Positions 1 through 7,142 of a DNA stretch of 21,937 nt are shown piece after piece (within the stretch, counting starts at the first letter, position 1; each line of letters begins with the position of its first letter). Below the pieces are notes generated by a model. That model was given only the letters and a program-made list of their open reading frames with translations, ran no database searches and was not told the origin of the DNA. The DNA is from Comamonadaceae bacterium (GTDB taxonomy: Bacteria; Pseudomonadota; Gammaproteobacteria; Burkholderiales; Burkholderiaceae). The DNA is taken from assembly GCA_947377705.1 (NCBI GenBank), contig CANCGU010000012.1, positions 1 through 21,937 on the forward strand. Direction: 5' to 3'. The position numbers were made by a program, and so were the translations under genes.

Positions 1-156
1 GTAATTCGCCTCATGCGTGCCGAGCTCAACCACAGCTCATTTCGGCTCTGGCGCATGCGCATGAAGGGCCGGACCACCAAGCACCGCGCGCTGCGAAGCC
101 CTGACATGAAGTTTGATGACCAGGCCATTGCCGACCACCGTCGCGCCAACTGTTAA
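1..156 (+). CDS. C-terminal end of an unidentified protein (partial, 5' end outside window)
   Basis: The frame is open from the first base of the window and ends at TAA 154-156, giving the last 51 residues of a protein that begins upstream. The tail is very basic, with many Arg, His and Met residues, and ends in RRANC. I recognise no family motif. It lies 16 bp ahead of the cysteine-rich small gene on the same strand, so the two may be co-transcribed. That it is coding is supported by the uninterrupted frame and the immediately following same-strand genes, but it could be a chance open frame. Confidence 0.5.
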   Translation, partial: VIRLMRAELNHSSFRLWRMRMKGRTTKHRALRSPDMKFDDQAIADHRRANC

Positions 157-172
157 ACCCTGAAAGCCCTCT

Positions 173-370
173 ATGAGTGAAGACCCCAGGTGCTGCGGCA
201 CCGGAACCTGCATCATCAACGCTGAAGGCGAGTGCTGGTGCGGCCAGCGCTGGGATGGCGAAAAAATGTGTTTTCTTAAGTTGGATTCTGCTGTGGCTGT
301 GAATGCCACCGAGCCACAAGCGCATCCCGCCCAAGAGGCGATCAGTGCCTTAGCCGATCTCAAGGCTTGA
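173..370 (+). CDS. Small cysteine-rich protein, unknown function (65 aa)
   Basis: A 65-residue protein with no signal peptide or membrane segment. Its N-terminal half has six cysteines (7, 8, 13, 21, 23, 33) in the pattern CC-x4-C-x7-C-x-C-x9-C, with conserved-looking Gly and Trp between them (CWCGQRWDG). The rest is an Ala-rich, probably disordered tail. The spacing suggests a metal-binding or disulfide-bonded knuckle; this is inference. A GAAAG run at 162-166 could act as ribosome binding site for ATG 173. It is followed directly by the DUF2236 gene, whose possible TTG start overlaps its stop codon, so the two are probably translated together. I have an impression that such short proteins recur in Burkholderiales but know no assigned function. 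Confidence 0.7.
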   Translation: MSEDPRCCGTGTCIINAEGECWCGQRWDGEKMCFLKLDSAVAVNATEPQAHPAQEAISALADLKA

Positions 371-390
371 GCCGCCACCCACTGCCCACC

Positions 391-1296
391 ATGTCTCTTG
401 CCCACACACTCAAAACCTTGGCGCTCAACGCCATAGGAGAACGTGTGCGTGCCATCACAGGTTCGACGGCTTCGCTGGCCGACTTTGCCACACCGCAGGG
501 CGATGCAGGTTTGTTTGGTCCCGAGTCTGTGGTGTGGCAGGTGCATGCCAATTTCACCGCCATGATGGTGGGCGGCTTGTCGTCGCTCATCGTGCAGTCT
601 TTGCATCCGCGTGCCTTGGCTGCGGTGTGGGACCACTCGGACTTTCGCCACAAGCTCAAAGAGCGCTTAGGGCGCACAGCTTACTTTGTAGCGGCCACCA
701 CCTATGGCAGCGAGACCTTGGCGCTCAATGTCATTCGCCGCGTCAACACCATCCATGCCAATATCCGTGGCACCGACTTGCAAGGCCAACCCTATGTGGC
801 CAATGAGCCCGAGCTGATTCGGTGGGTGCACTTGGTCGAGGTCACGTCGTTTTTGGCGGCTTACCAACACTTGGCCAAACAGCCCTTGTCGCCACAAGCC
901 TGCGACCAGTACATCGCAGAGATGGCCCGCATCGGGCACTTATTGGGCGCGGTTGATTTGCCATTGACCTATGCCGCCACCCAAGCCGAGTTGCTGGGCT
1001 TTGCCGATGTGCTGAGGTTTGATGCGCGAGCGCAAGACATTTTGCAAGTCATTCAAGCCTATCCTGTGGACGTGTGGGACAAACCTTGGATGGCGCTGAT
1101 TTTGCAAAGCGCTTTTGATGTCATGCCACCGTGGGTGCTGGCGCTGTTGCGTCAGCCGTCTGCATGTGATGTGCAAAAAAAAGCCACGCGCTTGGCGGTG
1201 CAGCTGTCGGCCGAGCCCGTGCAGTGGATGCTCAACCAACAAGGTGTGTCCGCCATTGCACGCCAACGTGTGCGGGGAGGTGCGAGCCATGCTTGA
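391..1296 (+). CDS. DUF2236 / oxygenase MpaB family protein
   Basis: 301 residues from ATG 391; the frame also opens at TTG 367, which overlaps the previous stop, and neither start has a clear Shine-Dalgarno. The motif block TAMMVGGLSSL..QSLHPRALAAVWDHSDF (about residues 50-80 from ATG 391) is the hallmark of DUF2236, the family that includes the fungal oxygenase MpaB and the heme-dependent latex-clearing protein Lcp. The conserved His of LHPRA and the His of DHS are candidate heme or metal ligands by family analogy. Length is usual for bacterial members and the protein looks cytosolic or peripheral. It overlaps the next gene by 8 bp. The substrate cannot be told from sequence; the family call is firm, the reaction is not. 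Confidence 0.85.
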   Translation: MSLAHTLKTLALNAIGERVRAITGSTASLADFATPQGDAGLFGPESVVWQVHANFTAMMVGGLSSLIVQSLHPRALAAVWDHSDFRHKLKERLGRTAYFVAATTYGSETLALNVIRRVNTIHANIRGTDLQGQPYVANEPELIRWVHLVEVTSFLAAYQHLAKQPLSPQACDQYIAEMARIGHLLGAVDLPLTYAATQAELLGFADVLRFDARAQDILQVIQAYPVDVWDKPWMALILQSAFDVMPPWVLALLRQPSACDVQKKATRLAVQLSAEPVQWMLNQQGVSAIARQRVRGGASHA

Positions 1297-2059
1297 AGTT
1301 GCGCTCTTTGTGCAAGACGACGTGCTGGCGCATCAGCTGTGCCACACACTCGACGGCATGGGTGCGAGGGTGGCGCGCTACGACGTGTTGTCGAACGATG
1401 CAACGCTCTGGCGTTTGCGCCGCTTGGACCTGATGGTCGTCCATCTCACCCCTGCGGTGATGAACTTGACCAGCAGCTTCATGCTTGAAACATGTGCAGC
1501 GCAGCGTGTGACAAGCCTCGCGCTTGTGCCAGATCACTACATGGCGTTTGCTCCCGATTTATTGGACGCAGGTTTTGACCGCTGCCTCCCTGTGTCATGG
1601 GAGGGGGCGATTTTTTGTGCGGAAGTTCGCGCATTGACGCGCCGTCGCCAAGGCATGACCGCGTCGGTGTGCCATTACGGCGCGTTGAGTTTCAACCACG
1701 CGACGCAGCAAGCGTGCGTCGCGGGTGTGGCCTTGGATTTAACGCCGCGTGAGGCGCAGGTGTTGGACATCTTGCTTAAGCGCGTGGGGCAAATCATTCC
1801 CAAAGAGCGCCTCCTCCAAGACATCGCGCCGAACAACATGGCCTTGAACACCACGGCGGCGGAGGTCTACGTCCACCGGCTGCGCAAAAAAATCAGCCAC
1901 GACTTGCTGCCCGTTCGCAACATCAAGCGCTGTGGTTACTTTTTGCCGCGCTACGAGGACCTCAGCGACGGCACCTTGCGCCAAGCTGCCCTGGCCAAAT
2001 CTGTGGCCCCTTCAGTTTGGCCTCGGTATGAGCTTGTAGGCCAGTATCTTGCCGTTTGA
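1289..2059 (+). CDS. OmpR-type winged-helix regulator with degenerate receiver domain
   Basis: 256 residues from ATG 1289, preceded by a strong GGGGAGG ribosome binding site at 1274-1280; the open frame extends further upstream but only inside the DUF2236 gene. Residues 1-120 match a response-regulator receiver in layout. Acidic D10-D11 is present, but the phospho-acceptor Asp is replaced by His52 (DLMVVHLTP where DLVLLDLMLP is typical) and the conserved Lys of TKPF reads LPVSW. Residues about 128-222 are an OmpR/PhoB winged-helix DNA-binding domain (LTPREAQVLDILL, then VYVHRLRKKI and GYFL). No histidine kinase is adjacent. It is therefore probably a phosphorylation-independent transcription factor; its targets are unknown. 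Its 3' end overlaps the convergent phosphatase gene by 48 bp. Confidence 0.85.
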   Translation: MLEVALFVQDDVLAHQLCHTLDGMGARVARYDVLSNDATLWRLRRLDLMVVHLTPAVMNLTSSFMLETCAAQRVTSLALVPDHYMAFAPDLLDAGFDRCLPVSWEGAIFCAEVRALTRRRQGMTASVCHYGALSFNHATQQACVAGVALDLTPREAQVLDILLKRVGQIIPKERLLQDIAPNNMALNTTAAEVYVHRLRKKISHDLLPVRNIKRCGYFLPRYEDLSDGTLRQAALAKSVAPSVWPRYELVGQYLAV

Positions 2060-2680
2060 GTCAACCTTGGCGAGCACCATGTCGCCCGAGGCAATGTTCT
2101 CGCCCATGAACTCGTAAATGTTCACATGGTGGGTCACCAAAACCAGCGCTTGCTTGCCTTTGGTTTTAAGTTGGCTGGCTATGAATTTTTCCAGTTGTTG
2201 GTTTTGGGTTTTGGCTTGCGCTATGTCATCAAAAAATGAAGCCAAAGCAGGTTCAACCGTCACAGGACCCAACTTCAACAGCTCTGCCGTGTCTTTGCAT
2301 CGGCACCAGGCACTTGTGTGCACGTTGGCGGTTTGCACGCCTTGTTTTTTGAGCCAGTTACCTACTGCCACCGCTTGTTTGCGGCCCTCGTCGCTGAGGT
2401 TGCGTTGGGTTTTGCAGTCATCCAAGGTGTAGTTGGGAGGGTCACCAATTCCGGGTGCCCGGGTGTGGCGCATCAGCAAAACGTACTCAGGGGATTGCAG
2501 TTTGTCTGACAGATCGCTGGCCTGCGCTGTTGTGCTCGTGATCGTGGATGCCATGATGCTGGCCAAGACGCTAGCCTTCAAGAGATGCTTGAAGTAAGCG
2601 ATTGAGTTAGCCACCAAACGAGGCACAATTTTTTGAAAGCCCACGGTGTCAATCCCTCTTCTTGAAGGACAGAGTGACAT
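2012..2680 (-). CDS. Exported histidine phosphatase family protein
   Basis: A histidine-acid (phosphoglycerate-mutase-like) phosphatase. It has the catalytic motif LLMRHTRAPG (RHT in place of the usual RHG), the second Arg region SAWCRCKDTAELL, and the second catalytic His in VTHHVNIYEF. The segment before AQASDL is hydrophobic and resembles a Sec signal peptide, so the protein is probably periplasmic. The first ATG (2680) leaves an unusually long N-terminus that overlaps the DUF3833 gene by 32 bp. GTG at 2614 would give a more normal signal peptide and may be the true start. It is the last gene of the minus-strand run that begins with arsR. The substrate is unknown; phosphate scavenging is a contextual guess. 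Confidence 0.82.
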   Translation of the reverse strand: MSLCPSRRGIDTVGFQKIVPRLVANSIAYFKHLLKASVLASIMASTITSTTAQASDLSDKLQSPEYVLLMRHTRAPGIGDPPNYTLDDCKTQRNLSDEGRKQAVAVGNWLKKQGVQTANVHTSAWCRCKDTAELLKLGPVTVEPALASFFDDIAQAKTQNQQLEKFIASQLKTKGKQALVLVTHHVNIYEFMGENIASGDMVLAKVDSNGKILAYKLIPRPN

Positions 2681-3194
2681 CGCCCAGGTGAATGCCCAGT
2701 TTGGTCATGCGTGCTTTGTTGAGCATGACGCGGTCGTTCATCAAATACATCCAGTCGTCCATTTGCACATTCAGCACCGTGCCATCCACGGGCAAGGCCA
2801 GGGTGTAGCGCCAGTTAAAAGCGTTGCCTTTGGTTTGGCCTTCGGCCACGCCCACCACATCGCCAGCGGTGCCCACATAAGCGCCATTGCCTTTGTCGGT
2901 GAGTTTCCAAATGCGTTTTTCTTTGGTGCCGTCTGAGTAGACAAAGTCTTCGTCCAAAATGCCTTGGTCGTTGTGCCATTCGCATTTCATTTCAACTGTG
3001 AAACGCTTGATGACTTTGCCGTTGCGGTCGGTGAAGATGCCCCACGCGTCCACCATGCCATTGAAGTAGGTGCGCAGATCGAGCAATGGTTTTTGGCTGG
3101 CGTAATCGTCCACCGTGGGGCTGGCGCAGCCACTGAGGCCGGCGAGGGCCGTGGTGGTCATGCCACTGAGCAAAAGCGTGCGACGGTTCATCAT
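2649..3194 (-). CDS. DUF3833 family lipoprotein
   Basis: 181 residues from ATG 3194, which sits in an ATGA overlap with the stop of the DUF2878 gene; AAAGG upstream supplies a ribosome binding site. The N-terminus (MMNRRTLLLSG...) is a lipoprotein signal ending in the lipobox LSGC at about residue 22. The mature part, with the phrases YFNGMVDAWGIF, DRNGKVIKRF and KGNAFNWRYTL, is typical of DUF3833, a lipocalin-like beta-barrel family of unknown function. In many Proteobacteria DUF3833 and DUF2878 genes occur side by side with lipid-modifying genes, so a role at the membrane is likely but unproven. Overlap with the previous gene suggests translational coupling. Confidence 0.86.
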   Translation of the reverse strand: MMNRRTLLLSGMTTTALAGLSGCASPTVDDYASQKPLLDLRTYFNGMVDAWGIFTDRNGKVIKRFTVEMKCEWHNDQGILDEDFVYSDGTKEKRIWKLTDKGNGAYVGTAGDVVGVAEGQTKGNAFNWRYTLALPVDGTVLNVQMDDWMYLMNDRVMLNKARMTKLGIHLGDVTLSFKKRD

Positions 3195-3715
3195 GAGAGA
3201 CCTTTGGGGTGTGTGAAAAAGTGCTTGGCCGCATAGACCAAAACGGGAAGCGCGATGGCCCAAATAAGGGCCAACGTTACCAAGTGAAAGGGTGTGCTGT
3301 CAAACGACGCGGCACCCAGTTGTGCCCCCGCATAGTAGGTGAGTGGGCCAAATAACAAGCCTGCCAGCGCAGACAGCCACAGGGTGTGTGTTTGCAAAAA
3401 TGCCAAGGAGGTGTTCAAGGTCATGGCAAACAAAACCCACAAAAGCCACAACCAAAACGGGCTCAAGGGCCCAAGTGCCCAGCCGTAAAAACGGATCACC
3501 GATGCCATCTGCAACAAGGTGTCAGCGGCCATGCCAACAACCAGTGCAAGCGCGGCAAGCTTGGCCTCTTGTCGTGGCTGTTGTGCAAAGCGCAGGTGCA
3601 GACCCGCCAGCACCAAGCCATACAGCAAGGCCGGTATTTCAAACCCGCGACCGACGCCTGCAATGCAAGCCCACCAAGCGGTTTGAAAACCCAGAATATT
3701 CAAAAACAAACGCAT
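3191..3715 (-). CDS. DUF2878 family membrane protein
   Basis: A small integral membrane protein of 174 residues with about five or six hydrophobic helices (for example LLFGPLTYYAGAQLGAA and LVTLALIWAIALPVLVYAA). The pattern and the start MRLFLNILGFQTAWW match the DUF2878 family. ATG 3715 is preferred because family members begin near that motif; an ATG at 3760, directly after the acr3 stop (TGAATG), would add 15 residues lacking family character. It overlaps the DUF3833 gene in an ATGA. Its function is unknown; its position behind acr3 may be operon extension rather than an arsenic role. Confidence 0.8.
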   Translation of the reverse strand: MRLFLNILGFQTAWWACIAGVGRGFEIPALLYGLVLAGLHLRFAQQPRQEAKLAALALVVGMAADTLLQMASVIRFYGWALGPLSPFWLWLLWVLFAMTLNTSLAFLQTHTLWLSALAGLLFGPLTYYAGAQLGAASFDSTPFHLVTLALIWAIALPVLVYAAKHFFTHPKGLS

Positions 3716-3760
3716 GCCACATTCTAGAAATTCAAACCGACCTTGGGGCCGCGGGGGCAT

Positions 3761-4783
3761 TCAAGGGGTCCGTTCGTACCAGCCTTTGCTGCGGTTGACC
3801 ACATGCACCACCAGCAACATCACGGGCACTTCAATCAAAACACCGACGACCGTGGCCAGTGCAGCGCCTGATTCAAATCCAAACAAGCTGATGGCAGCAG
3901 CCACCGCCAGCTCGAAAAAGTTAGAGGCCCCAATCAAGGCCGAAGGGCAGGCCACGTTGTGCGATTCACCCACCGCGCGGTTCAGAAAATAGGCCAATGC
4001 GGAGTTGAACAACACCTGAATCAAGATGGGCACGGCCAGCAAGGCAATGACCAGCGGCTGCTTCAAAATCGCTTCACCCTGAAATGCAAACAACAGCACC
4101 AGCGTGGCCAACAATGCCGCGATCGACCATGGGCCGATGCGGGCCATGGTGGCGTCAAACTGCTCGGGACCTCGCATCAACAGCGCTTTGCGAATCAGCT
4201 GCGCCAACACCACCGGAATGACGATGTACAGCACGACTGAGGTGATGAGCGTGTCCCACGGCACGAGGATGGCTGACAGCCCCAGCAAGAACGCGACCAA
4301 CGGGGCAAACGCCACCACCATGATGGCGTCGTTCAATGCCACTTGCGACAAGGTGAACAACGGGTGCCCGTTTGTCAGTCGGCTCCACACAAACACCATG
4401 GCCGTGCAGGGCGCAGCAGCCAACAAAATGAGGCCTGCGATGTAGCTGTCAATTTGGTCGGCAGGCAACAGCGGTGCAAACAAATAGCGAATGAAAAACC
4501 AGCCCAGCAGCGCCATCGAAAACGGCTTGACCAACCAGTTGACAAACAGCGTCACGCCAATGCCTTTGATGTGCTGACGCACTTCGTGCAAGGCGCCAAA
4601 GTCCACCTTCACGAGCATGGGGATGATCATGACCCAAATCAGCAAACCGACAGGCAAGTTGACTTGCGCGTATTCAAGTTGGCCAATGGCCTGAAACAGT
4701 TCAGGCTGCCACTGACCTAGCGCAATGCCCACGACGATGCACAAGGCCACCCAAGCGGTGAGATAGCGTTCAAAAAAATTCAT
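3761..4783 (-). CDS. arsB: ACR3-family arsenite efflux transporter
   Basis: 340 residues and about ten transmembrane helices, the usual size for ACR3, which exports arsenite (and sometimes antimonite) from the cytoplasm using the proton gradient. The block AAAPCTAMVFVWS holds the conserved essential Cys (Cys126), and SALIGASNFFELAVA near the C-terminus holds the conserved Glu of the transport site. It belongs to the ACR3 (BART superfamily) type, not the unrelated ArsB (IT superfamily) type; databases use the symbol arsB for both. The start overlaps the arsC stop in an ATGA, so arsC and acr3 are translationally coupled. It is the export arm of the arsR-led operon. Confidence 0.95.
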   Translation of the reverse strand: MNFFERYLTAWVALCIVVGIALGQWQPELFQAIGQLEYAQVNLPVGLLIWVMIIPMLVKVDFGALHEVRQHIKGIGVTLFVNWLVKPFSMALLGWFFIRYLFAPLLPADQIDSYIAGLILLAAAPCTAMVFVWSRLTNGHPLFTLSQVALNDAIMVVAFAPLVAFLLGLSAILVPWDTLITSVVLYIVIPVVLAQLIRKALLMRGPEQFDATMARIGPWSIAALLATLVLLFAFQGEAILKQPLVIALLAVPILIQVLFNSALAYFLNRAVGESHNVACPSALIGASNFFELAVAAAISLFGFESGAALATVVGVLIEVPVMLLVVHVVNRSKGWYERTP

Positions 4784-5295
4784 GCGTGATCACCTTGGCT
4801 GAGTTCTAGTGCCGTGTGTTGCAGCATGGTTTTTTGCAGCTTTTCAGCGGGTAAGTCGACCAACAGTTGCAAACGCTTTTGAATCATGTACAGCGTGTTG
4901 CGAAAGGCCACCAAGCGGTCTTCGTCTGTGCCTTCGATGGCGGATGGATCGGCGTAGCCCCAGTGCGCGGTGGCGGGTTGGCCTGGCCAATAGGGGCACA
5001 CCTCGCCCGCAGCGTTGTCGCACACGGTGATGACCAAATCCATGTGCGGTGCATCGGGCTTGGCAAACTCGTCCCAGCTTTTGCTGCTGAGGTAAGAGGT
5101 GTCAATGCCGGCCGACTTCAACACTTGAATGCCCAGTGGGTTGGGCTGTTGATTCTCGCGCGGGCTGCTGCCCGCTGAATAGGATTTGAAGCGCGTGCCA
5201 CTGGCACCCGTGGCCATGTGATTGAGTAAGGCTTCGGCCAAGATGCTGCGAGCGGCGTTGTGTGTGCACAAAAAGAGAACGTTCAGTGTGGTCAT
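4780..5295 (-). CDS. arsC: Arsenate reductase ArsC (low-molecular-weight phosphatase fold)
   Basis: 171 residues. It reduces arsenate to arsenite so that ACR3 can export it. The P-loop CX5R signature is present as CTHNAARS (Cys10, Arg16), and the pair Cys92 and Cys100 (TVCDNAAGEVCPYWPG) fits the redox relay of thioredoxin-coupled enzymes; which thiol donor is used is inferred. The open frame extends upstream to 5373, but family members begin right before NVLFLCTHNAARS, so ATG 5295 is chosen; there is no strong Shine-Dalgarno. It overlaps acr3 by 4 bp and lies 47 bp after the DUF6428 gene. Confidence 0.94.
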   Translation of the reverse strand: MTTLNVLFLCTHNAARSILAEALLNHMATGASGTRFKSYSAGSSPRENQQPNPLGIQVLKSAGIDTSYLSSKSWDEFAKPDAPHMDLVITVCDNAAGEVCPYWPGQPATAHWGYADPSAIEGTDEDRLVAFRNTLYMIQKRLQLLVDLPAEKLQKTMLQHTALELSQGDHA

Positions 5296-5342
5296 GATGT
5301 GAGAGGGGATTGAGTGGGATAAAGTTCGATGCAAATCAAGAA

Positions 5343-5588
5343 TCAGCAGCAGCCACCCGCGGGTGCGCAGCACACATCCATGGCCAAGCAGGCGGTGTGT
5401 TTGAGCCCTGTGGTCAACGTCAAGGTGTGACTATTGCTGCTGCCAGCGGTGATGGTGTATTGCGACACCACGCCCGCTTCATGCTCAATCTCAACAGGCA
5501 AGTCGAGTGAGGGCAGTACATCTCCCGCGATGCGCAAGGCTTGGTGTGGATGGGCTTCTAAGAGGCCTAAAAATTGTGCAACGTTCAT
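5343..5588 (-). CDS. Short DUF6428-like protein of the ars operon
   Basis: 81 residues. The start, MNVAQFLGLLEAHPHQALRI, and the remainder, with LPVEIEHEAGVVSQY and a cysteine-rich tail (Cys67, 73, 74, 80, 81), resemble the two ends of DUF6428 proteins that accompany ars genes in many bacteria. As I remember the family, members have a longer middle part (HITEVG...DCGGT...) that is absent here, so the gene appears internally shortened in frame. The terminal CC/CC clusters could bind As(III) or another soft metal, which is inference. It sits 18 bp after arsR and before arsC. The family assignment is moderate. Confidence 0.62.
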   Translation of the reverse strand: MNVAQFLGLLEAHPHQALRIAGDVLPSLDLPVEIEHEAGVVSQYTITAGSSNSHTLTLTTGLKHTACLAMDVCCAPAGGCC

Positions 5589-5606
5589 GGCTTTTACTTT
5601 GGCAAA

Positions 5607-5948
5607 TCAGCAACAAGTTTTCGATGTCTCAGGCACCACGGCGCAAGATTGGCCTTGGCAGCAGTCTTGGGTCAAGTAGGTCAGCAAGTCGTTCATGCGC
5701 GCAAACTCGGCGCGGTAAATCAAATTTCGACCACTGGCCTCGACGCTGACCAAGCCCGCGTGACTCAAGGCTTTGAGGTGAAACGACAAAGCGCTAGGGG
5801 CAAGTTGCAGCAGGGCGGCGAGGGCACTCGGTGTCAATCCTTCATTGCCAGCGACCACCAAGGCGCGAAACGCACGCAAACGCTGACCTTGCGCCAAAGC
5901 GGCCAAGGCTTCGACTACTTGTGTTTCTGGAATTGGTTGTTTTTTCAT
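5607..5948 (-). CDS. arsR: ArsR-family arsenic-responsive repressor
   Basis: 113 residues with the winged helix-turn-helix of ArsR/SmtB repressors (LTPSALAALLQLAPSALSFHLKALSHAGLV, residues about 38-67). The classical CVC metal site in the recognition helix is missing. Instead Cys96, Cys97 and Cys102 lie in DCCQGQSC near the C-terminus, much like the As(III) site described for Acidithiobacillus ferrooxidans ArsR, with a further CC at the end. It should repress its own operon until As(III) binds. No Shine-Dalgarno precedes ATG 5948, and a promoter placed immediately upstream would start transcription at or near this codon, so the transcript may be leaderless. Confidence 0.93.
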   Translation of the reverse strand: MKKQPIPETQVVEALAALAQGQRLRAFRALVVAGNEGLTPSALAALLQLAPSALSFHLKALSHAGLVSVEASGRNLIYRAEFARMNDLLTYLTQDCCQGQSCAVVPETSKTCC

Positions 5949-5953
5949 GTTTA

Positions 5954-5982
5954 AATAATACTTGAATTATTGAAATGATCAA
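5954..5982 (-). promoter_or_regulatory. Candidate ars promoter with overlapping ArsR operator
   Basis: Reading the minus strand there is TTGATC (5982-5977), a 16-nt spacer and TATTAT (5960-5955), a good sigma-70-like pair that would start transcription close to the arsR ATG at 5948. Overlapping the -10 is an inverted repeat, AATAAT-ACTTGA-ATTATT (5954-5971, 6-bp perfect arms). ArsR proteins bind such AT-rich dyads across their own promoters. The arms are short and AT-rich, so the operator is a hypothesis. Confidence 0.5.
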
Positions 5983-5991
5983 GCGTCATAT

Positions 5992-6025
5992 GTGTCACAG
6001 TTTCGTCACAATGGATAGCTAAAGT
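5992..6025 (+). promoter_or_regulatory. Pho box and -10 of the pst-pho operon
   Basis: GTGTCAC-AGTT-TCGTCAC at 5992-6009 is a tandem pair of PhoB half-sites 11 bp apart, the standard Pho-box geometry. Ten nt later comes TAAAGT (6020-6025), a -10-like hexamer at the same spacing as in E. coli phoA. A further GTCAT at 5985 is 9 bp upstream and out of register. The site precedes pstS, the expected PhoB target. PhoB is encoded in the same operon, so autoregulation is likely. Confidence 0.75.
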
Positions 6026-6056
6026 CACGGCTGTTCTAACCAAATGAAGGAATCAC

Positions 6057-7088
6057 ATGAACTCGAAGCGCAATTTCATTAAATCTATAGCCGCTGCTGC
6101 AATGGCAACTTTGGCTATGGGTTCTGCCTTCGCGGCCGACATCACAGGCGCGGGCGCGACTTTCCCTTTCCCTGTTTATGCCAAGTGGGCTGAAGGCTAC
6201 AAGGCCGCCACGGGCAATGGCCTGAATTACCAATCCATTGGCTCTTCGGGTGGGATTCGTCAAATCAAAGCGAAGACCGTGACATTTGGTGCAACCGATG
6301 CGCCTTTGTCTGGTGAGGAGTTGGATAAAGAAGGCCTGGTTCAGTTCCCCGCCATCATCGGCGGCACAGTGCCCGTTGTGAACTTGGAAGGCTTCAAGCC
6401 TGGTGAATTGCGTGTCACGGGTGCAGTTTTGGCCGACGTATTTTTGGGCAAGATTGCCAATTGGAATGACCCCAAAATTGCCGCTCTGAACCCCGGCAAA
6501 AAACTGCCTGATCAAGCGATCACCATCGTTCACCGCGCAGATGGCTCTGGGACGACCTTTAACTTCACTGACTATTTGAGCGCAGTCAGCAAAGATTGGT
6601 CTGACACAGTGGGCAAGGGGCCTGCTGTCAAGTGGCCTGCTGCGTCCTCGGTGGGCGGCAAGGGCAATGAAGGCGTGGCCGCAAACGTGAACCGCGTCAA
6701 AGGCGCTGTGGGTTATGTGGAATATGCCTATGTGAAAAAGAACAACATGACATTCATGCAGCTTCAAAACGCCGATGGCAAATATGTGGCACCGGATGAT
6801 TTGACATTCGCCTCTGCCGCCGCTGGTGCTGACTGGATGAAAGTGCCAGGCATGGGTGTCTCGATGGTCAACGCCAAGGGCGCAGCCAGCTGGCCAATCA
6901 GCACGGCTTCATTCATCTTGATGTACAAGCAACCCGCGGACAAGGTTGCGGCTGCTGAAGCGATCAAATTCTTTGACTGGGCTTTCATCAACGGTAAAAA
7001 GATGGCACAAGACCTCGACTACGTGGCGTTGCCTGACAGTCTCACCACGCAAATTCGCGCCAAGGTGTGGACGCAAATTCAGAAGTAA
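6057..7088 (+). CDS. pstS: Phosphate ABC transporter substrate-binding protein PstS
   Basis: 343 residues with a Sec signal peptide ending at about ...GSAFA-AD (residue 26), so it is periplasmic. It captures inorganic phosphate and delivers it to PstCA. Family motifs are clear: ITGAGATFPFPVYAKW at the mature N-terminus, QSIGSSGGIRQI, FGATDAPLS, and the phosphate-loop segment HRADGSGTTFNFTDYL. ATG 6057 follows the ribosome binding site GAAGGAA (6046-6052). It is the first gene of the pst-pho operon behind a Pho box, and is separated from pstC by a hairpin that may give excess PstS over the membrane subunits. Confidence 0.98.
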   Translation: MNSKRNFIKSIAAAAMATLAMGSAFAADITGAGATFPFPVYAKWAEGYKAATGNGLNYQSIGSSGGIRQIKAKTVTFGATDAPLSGEELDKEGLVQFPAIIGGTVPVVNLEGFKPGELRVTGAVLADVFLGKIANWNDPKIAALNPGKKLPDQAITIVHRADGSGTTFNFTDYLSAVSKDWSDTVGKGPAVKWPAASSVGGKGNEGVAANVNRVKGAVGYVEYAYVKKNNMTFMQLQNADGKYVAPDDLTFASAAAGADWMKVPGMGVSMVNAKGAASWPISTASFILMYKQPADKVAAAEAIKFFDWAFINGKKMAQDLDYVALPDSLTTQIRAKVWTQIQK

Positions 7089-7108
7089 TCTGAATTGAGT
7101 GAATGATC

Positions 7109-7142
7109 TCCGTCGGCTCTGTCAAAGTGTCGGCGGATTTTT
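7109..7142 (+). terminator. Intercistronic hairpin with T-tract between pstS and pstC
   Basis: TCCGTCGGC (7109-7117) pairs with GTCGGCGGA (7129-7137) over nine base pairs including two G-T wobbles, with an 11-nt loop, followed by TTTTT (7138-7142). It looks like a partial intrinsic terminator or a 3'-end stabiliser just after pstS. In other bacteria such elements make the binding protein more abundant than the permease; that role is inferred here. Confidence 0.6.

Noticed and set aside
37..651. 204-codon open frame on the minus strand
   Set aside because: It lies opposite the cysteine-rich gene and DUF2236 gene, which carry clear family or motif signals; the antisense translation has no recognisable family.
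5984..5998. Third PhoB half-site (GTCAT at 5985) before the pstS box
   Set aside because: It is 9 bp, not 11 bp, from the next repeat, so it is out of register for tandem PhoB binding.
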